From positions 1 to 43,269 of the forward strand of contig CAMOIJ010000019.1 in NCBI GenBank assembly GCA_946615865.1: a stretch of DNA of 43,269 nt, read 5' to 3'. The stretch is from an uncultured Lachnospiraceae bacterium (GTDB lineage: Bacteria > Bacillota > Clostridia > Lachnospirales > Lachnospiraceae). The notes under the pieces are model-generated. The model was given only the letters and a program-made list of their open reading frames with translations, did no database searches and was not told where the DNA came from. The position numbers and the translations under genes are program-made. Of this stretch, positions 40,384-43,269 are shown piece by piece. The first letter of the stretch is position 1, and each line of letters starts with the position of its first letter.

Positions 40384-41577
40384 ATGTTTGGACTCGGCAG
40401 ACTTAACGCGGCAGTGGTCGGCACCGGCTATATGGCTTCCAAAATGACAGCGGTACTGAATTCTTCAGGGACTGTCAGACCTTACGCTATAGTATCCAGA
40501 GATATCGAGAGGGCGCTTCAGTTCGGCAGAGAAAACGGGTTTAAGAAGGCATATGACTCGATGGAGAGTATGCTTGCGGACAAAAAGGTGGATCTTGTTT
40601 ATATCGCTACGCCTGCGTCCGAACATGCCGGGCAGGTGAGAGCGTGCATTGAGGCGGGAAAGCCTGTGTTGTGCGAGACGCCTATAGCGCTGACTTCCGC
40701 CGAAGCGGAGAGTCTGTTCGCTCTGTCATCTTCTCTCGACGTGCTTGTGGTCGAAGCGATGCACATCAGATTTCTTCCTTTTTTCAAGCAGATCGTCAGC
40801 GCTATTTCCAGCGGTGCGATCGGAACGCCCGTGATGCTCACTGCCAATCTTGCGTCTGATATTGAAAATCTTCCCAGACTCCAGAGACCATCTCTGGGGG
40901 GAGGCGCCCTGGGGGACCTTGGGTATTTTCTCCTCGCCTTTTCCACGATGATCTTCGGCAATCAGATCAAGAGGATTCAGTCGAGCTGCGCCTTTACGCC
41001 TATGCGCGTCGACCGACAGCTCAGCATGGTCCTGCAGTATAAAGATGACAGAATGGCTGTTCTTTCATGCACAACGAGCGGCAACGGAGAGAGCAGGGCT
41101 GTTATACAGGGAACAAAGGGATATATTGTTGTCGAAGATCTGAGAAACTTCGCTTCTGCGACAGTATACGATTCGAGAAAGAATAAAACGGCGTCATATA
41201 AGAGGGGCAAAATAAAGAGCGAGTTTGAGTTTGAGATGACGGCATTTACCGCCGCGATGAAATCGGGATGGAAAGAATGTCCGGAAATCCCTCACGCCCA
41301 GACTCTCTCCATGATGCAGATGATGGACTTCATCCGCAGACAGCTGGGGATCTCCTATGAGGATATCCAGATATCGCAGATCCCCAATATGATCGAGGGA
41401 AGCGCCGCAGCACATCCTACCGTACAGGATATATCGGCCGCCGCAGAAACGGCCGCAGTCAGCGCTGAAGAAACTGCCCCTTCTGACGTCAATGAGGCAT
41501 CTGAAGGACAGGACATTCCCGAAGCTGAATTTGAGAAAGCCGCAGAAGACACCGCGACTGAAGAGAAAACTGAATGA
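40384..41577 (+). CDS. Gfo/Idh/MocA-family oxidoreductase with altered EKP motif and acidic tail
   Basis: 397 aa. An NAD(P)-binding Rossmann domain (AAVVGTGYMASKM) and a C-terminal alpha/beta domain place it in the Gfo/Idh/MocA family. The usual E-K-P motif, whose lysine is catalytic, reads C-E-T-P (97-100), so the lysine is replaced by threonine at residue 99. The segment VEAMHIRFLPFFKQI and LGGGALGDLGYF are otherwise typical. Residues from about 335 form an alanine/glutamate-rich disordered tail (AAETAAVSAEETAPSD), unusual for the family. The substrate is unknown; loss of catalytic lysine may mean a changed reaction or a non-catalytic role. It stands alone between tRNA-Arg and a terminator. 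Confidence 0.85.
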   Translation: MFGLGRLNAAVVGTGYMASKMTAVLNSSGTVRPYAIVSRDIERALQFGRENGFKKAYDSMESMLADKKVDLVYIATPASEHAGQVRACIEAGKPVLCETPIALTSAEAESLFALSSSLDVLVVEAMHIRFLPFFKQIVSAISSGAIGTPVMLTANLASDIENLPRLQRPSLGGGALGDLGYFLLAFSTMIFGNQIKRIQSSCAFTPMRVDRQLSMVLQYKDDRMAVLSCTTSGNGESRAVIQGTKGYIVVEDLRNFASATVYDSRKNKTASYKRGKIKSEFEFEMTAFTAAMKSGWKECPEIPHAQTLSMMQMMDFIRRQLGISYEDIQISQIPNMIEGSAAAHPTVQDISAAAETAAVSAEETAPSDVNEASEGQDIPEAEFEKAAEDTATEEKTE

Positions 41578-41614
41578 TATGGGCGCCGATTATCAAAGCC
41601 GGAACTGGCTCAAG

Positions 41615-41657
41615 AGCCTCTGATGCTTCATAAAGGGAACATCAGGGGCTTTCTTTC
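41615..41657 (+). terminator. Terminator after the Gfo/Idh/MocA gene
   Basis: An 11-bp stem, AGCCTCTGATG (41615-41625) and CATCAGGGGCT (41640-41650), with one wobble, then TTCTTTCC. The 3' arm lies within the last codons of the convergent PHP gene. Confidence 0.7.
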
Positions 41658-42455
41658 CCTGTAAACGGCGTAATGACTAAATCCCAGAGATCTGAGAATC
41701 TCAGCGGTTTCTTCAAAGCAGCCCGCTATTCTTTCCGGAACATGGGCATCCGAGCCTATAGTGATCAGTTCGCCGCCCATTTCCCTGTACCTGGAAAGTA
41801 TGTCGGGAAGGGGGTTAAAATACCGCATACCCTTTGTGAGAGGAGCAGTATTGACTTCCAAGGCAATACCGCGGTTTATGAGCTCGCTGAGAATGGGGTC
41901 GATCAGTTCCGCAAAGGCGCTATAAGTATAAAATCTTTCCCTTTCCGGAAGATATCTGGCCACATAATCAAGGTGACCGCATGAGTCAATGCCCGGAAAG
42001 GCCCTGATGTTTAATAAGGTATCCTCAAGATACAGCGCCAGAGCTTCCTCCTGAGTGCGCGTCTTAAGAAAATCAGGGTAGTAGGGATCCGTCCCGCCGC
42101 AGAGATGGTTGGATCCTATGACAAAGTCATAATCGGTGTGGGAGTCGAAATAGGACTTGAGAAAATCTCCGAGATGGGGCTGAAGACCGATCTCGATCCC
42201 GAACCTGAGCTCGATCCGGTCCTTATATCTGTCTCTCATTTCCAGGTATTCTTCCCGGTAGGGCGCGTAACTGAGTTCGAACGTGCCGGGTGAAACATCC
42301 GGGACATTTTCGTACGGAAAGTCGGGATCATAGTGATCTGTGAAGCACATGATCTTAAGTCCCTTTTCTATCCCGGTAAGGATCTGGGTCTCCATCGGAG
42401 CCTTACTGTCCCCTGAATGATCGGTATGAAGATGATAATCCGCTATAATGCACAT
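41628..42455 (-). CDS. PHP-domain phosphatase, probable histidinol-phosphatase
   Basis: 275 aa from the chosen start. Histidinol-phosphatases of the HisJ/HisK PHP type remove phosphate from histidinol phosphate in histidine synthesis, using a trinuclear metal site. The metal ligands are visible: H-x-H in DYHLHTDHS, FTDHYD, FGIEIGLQPH, GSNHL, GHLDYV and GSDAHVPERI. The minus-strand ATG at 42455 has GGAGGCGG eight bases upstream; an upstream TTG at 42494 lies inside the promoter. No other his gene is adjacent. A strong promoter overlapped by a CodY-box match suggests control by amino-acid and GTP supply, which fits a role in histidine synthesis. Confidence 0.88.
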   Translation of the reverse strand: MCIIADYHLHTDHSGDSKAPMETQILTGIEKGLKIMCFTDHYDPDFPYENVPDVSPGTFELSYAPYREEYLEMRDRYKDRIELRFGIEIGLQPHLGDFLKSYFDSHTDYDFVIGSNHLCGGTDPYYPDFLKTRTQEEALALYLEDTLLNIRAFPGIDSCGHLDYVARYLPERERFYTYSAFAELIDPILSELINRGIALEVNTAPLTKGMRYFNPLPDILSRYREMGGELITIGSDAHVPERIAGCFEETAEILRSLGFSHYAVYRERKPLMFPL

Positions 42456-42472
42456 AAAACCGCCTCCGTCAG

Positions 42473-42487
42473 CACTTTCAGAAAATT
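42473..42487 (-). promoter_or_regulatory. CodY-box match on the PHP gene promoter
   Basis: On the minus strand AATTTTCTGAAAGTG matches the CodY box AATTTTCWGAAAATT at 13 of 15 positions. It overlaps the -10 box and the expected start of transcription, a classic repression position. Confidence 0.65.
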
Positions 42488-42513
42488 TTAGCAATAATTT
42501 ATCAAAGTATCAA
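42485..42513 (-). promoter_or_regulatory. PHP gene promoter
   Basis: On the minus strand: TTGATA (plus 42508-42513), a 17-base spacer and TAAAAT (plus 42485-42490). Confidence 0.75.
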
Positions 42514-42575
42514 TCAATTGTTACTAAAACCGGCTGGTATTTGTGGCGCTATTTGTGTAAAATTCCATGAAATAC

Positions 42576-42605
42576 TTGAAAATCATACTATAGATGCGTT
42601 AAAAT
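42576..42605 (+). promoter_or_regulatory. Candidate gap promoter
   Basis: TTGAAA (42576-42581), an 18-base spacer and TAAAAT (42600-42605). The leader of about 140 nt to gap has GC-rich short repeats (42636-42670) but no structure I recognise. AGGAGGAAAG lies at 42738-42747. Confidence 0.6.
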
Positions 42606-42751
42606 GAGTTAGTCGACAAAGTATGGTGTTCTCGGGCGCGAATCGGCGGGAAGTGACGCGCGCAGGCGGAATAATTCGCAGAGGAAATGTTTATGAAGAA
42701 CACCGGCGTTTGTTACATTATCATCTCTAACTTTTTTAGGAGGAAAGAAAC

Positions 42752-43269
42752 ATGGCAGTAAAAGTAGCAATTAATGGTTTCGGACGTATTGGCCGTCTGG
42801 CATTCCGTCAGATGTTCGGCGCAGAGGGATTTGAGATCGTAGCGATCAACGACCTTACTTCTCCCGCTATGCTGGCACACCTGCTCAAGTATGACAGCAC
42901 ACAGGGCAGATATGAGAAGGCTGACACAGTTTCCGCAGGCGAGGATTTCATCACAGTTGATGGCAAGGATATCAAGATCTATGCTAAGGCTAACGCAGCT
43001 GAGCTTCCTTGGGGCGAGATCGGTGTTGACGTAGTTCTGGAGTGCACAGGCTTCTATACCTCCAAGGCTAAGGCACAGGCTCACATCGATGCAGGCGCTA
43101 AGCATGTCATCATTTCTGCTCCTGCAGGAAATGACCTTCCTACAATCGTCTACAACGTAAACCATCAGTCCCTGACAAGCGAAGATAAGATCATCTCCGC
43201 TGCATCCTGCACAACCAACTGCCTGGCTCCTATGGCTAAGGCTCTCAATGATCTGGCTCCCATCAAGGC
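42752..43269 (+). CDS. gap: Glyceraldehyde-3-phosphate dehydrogenase (partial, runs off the window)
   Basis: 172 codons of about 335 are visible. The glycolytic enzyme oxidises and phosphorylates glyceraldehyde-3-phosphate with NAD+. The N-terminal NAD-binding motif [16 protein letters not shown] is complete, with [21 protein letters not shown]. The catalytic cysteine is in [12 protein letters not shown], near the end of the window. Codon use is strongly biased (GCT/GCA for alanine, AAG for lysine, CTG for leucine), as in rpsB and tsf, indicating high expression. AGGAGG is nine bases before the ATG. Confidence 0.97.
   Translation, partial: MAVKVAINGFGRIGRLAFRQMFGAEGFEIVAINDLTSPAMLAHLLKYDSTQGRYEKADTVSAGEDFITVDGKDIKIYAKANAAELPWGEIGVDVVLECTGFYTSKAKAQAHIDAGAKHVIISAPAGNDLPTIVYNVNHQSLTSEDKIISAASCTTNCLAPMAKALNDLAPIK

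Noticed and set aside
42565-42585. Possible CodY box at the gap promoter
   Set aside because: About 10 of 15 positions match and the central C-W-G is broken, so I do not call it.
1-43269. CRISPR array, insertion sequence or toxin-antitoxin system
   Set aside because: I looked for regularly spaced repeats, transposase motifs with terminal inverted repeats, and small paired genes, and found none.

Overview
This window looks like chromosome from a Clostridia bacterium, most likely of the family Lachnospiraceae. The evidence is gene content: CodY, HemZ, a bifunctional Rel, a YycJ-like hydrolase, a DUF5688 protein, the ACT plus DUF711 pair, a PurF-like protein starting MGGFFG, many AGGAGG ribosome sites and tRNA genes without encoded CCA. 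The family assignment is an inference, because no rRNA is present. I see no insertion sequence, prophage module or CRISPR array.

Layout. 1-4632: rel, an MBL hydrolase and hemZ in one close run behind a strong promoter. 4633-7836: topA and codY, ending in a terminator. 7821-9848: a structured leader, rpsB and tsf, ending in a terminator. 9908-16988: mecA, an rluF-like pseudouridine synthase, ligA, metA and a large unknown repeat protein. 17051-18897: a coiled-coil/zinc-ribbon protein overlapping an alpha/beta hydrolase. 18947-21936: a PurF-like protein convergent with citrate synthase. 21975-31507: a long co-directional run holding a hybrid histidine kinase, udp, cdd, a small zinc-finger membrane protein, polA, coaE, a YycJ-like hydrolase, an ACT protein and DUF711. 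31530-43269: fructokinase, tRNA-Gly(CCC), an LTA-synthase-like enzyme, a secreted lysozyme-like protein, a short pyruvate-kinase-like protein, nrdR, efp, a DUF5688 protein, tRNA-Arg(CCG), a Gfo/Idh/MocA protein, a PHP histidinol-phosphatase-like gene on the minus strand, and the start of gap.

Most of this is housekeeping: stringent response, translation, DNA repair and replication, pyrimidine salvage and central metabolism. The less ordinary items are these. (1) The 870-residue protein at 14376-16988 has five diverged repeats, each opening with F-x3-P-x3-L, and matches no family I recognise. (2) The PurF-like protein lacks the catalytic cysteine and other glutaminase residues but keeps an intact PRPP loop. 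(3) The LTA-synthase-like enzyme carries a C-terminal region resembling the ILEI/FAM3 fold. (4) Two 13-of-15 matches to the CodY box sit on the promoters of the PHP gene and of the LTA-synthase-like gene, in a window that also encodes CodY. (5) The pyruvate-kinase-like protein stops after the barrel. (6) LigA has substitutions at several conserved nucleotide-contact positions. (7) The tRNA-Arg promoter is flanked by TTGTCC/GGACAA repeats and followed by a perfect leader hairpin. (8) Two terminators appear to supply the -35 box of the next promoter.

All calls come from reading the sequence. Family assignments rest on recalled motifs, not on database searches.
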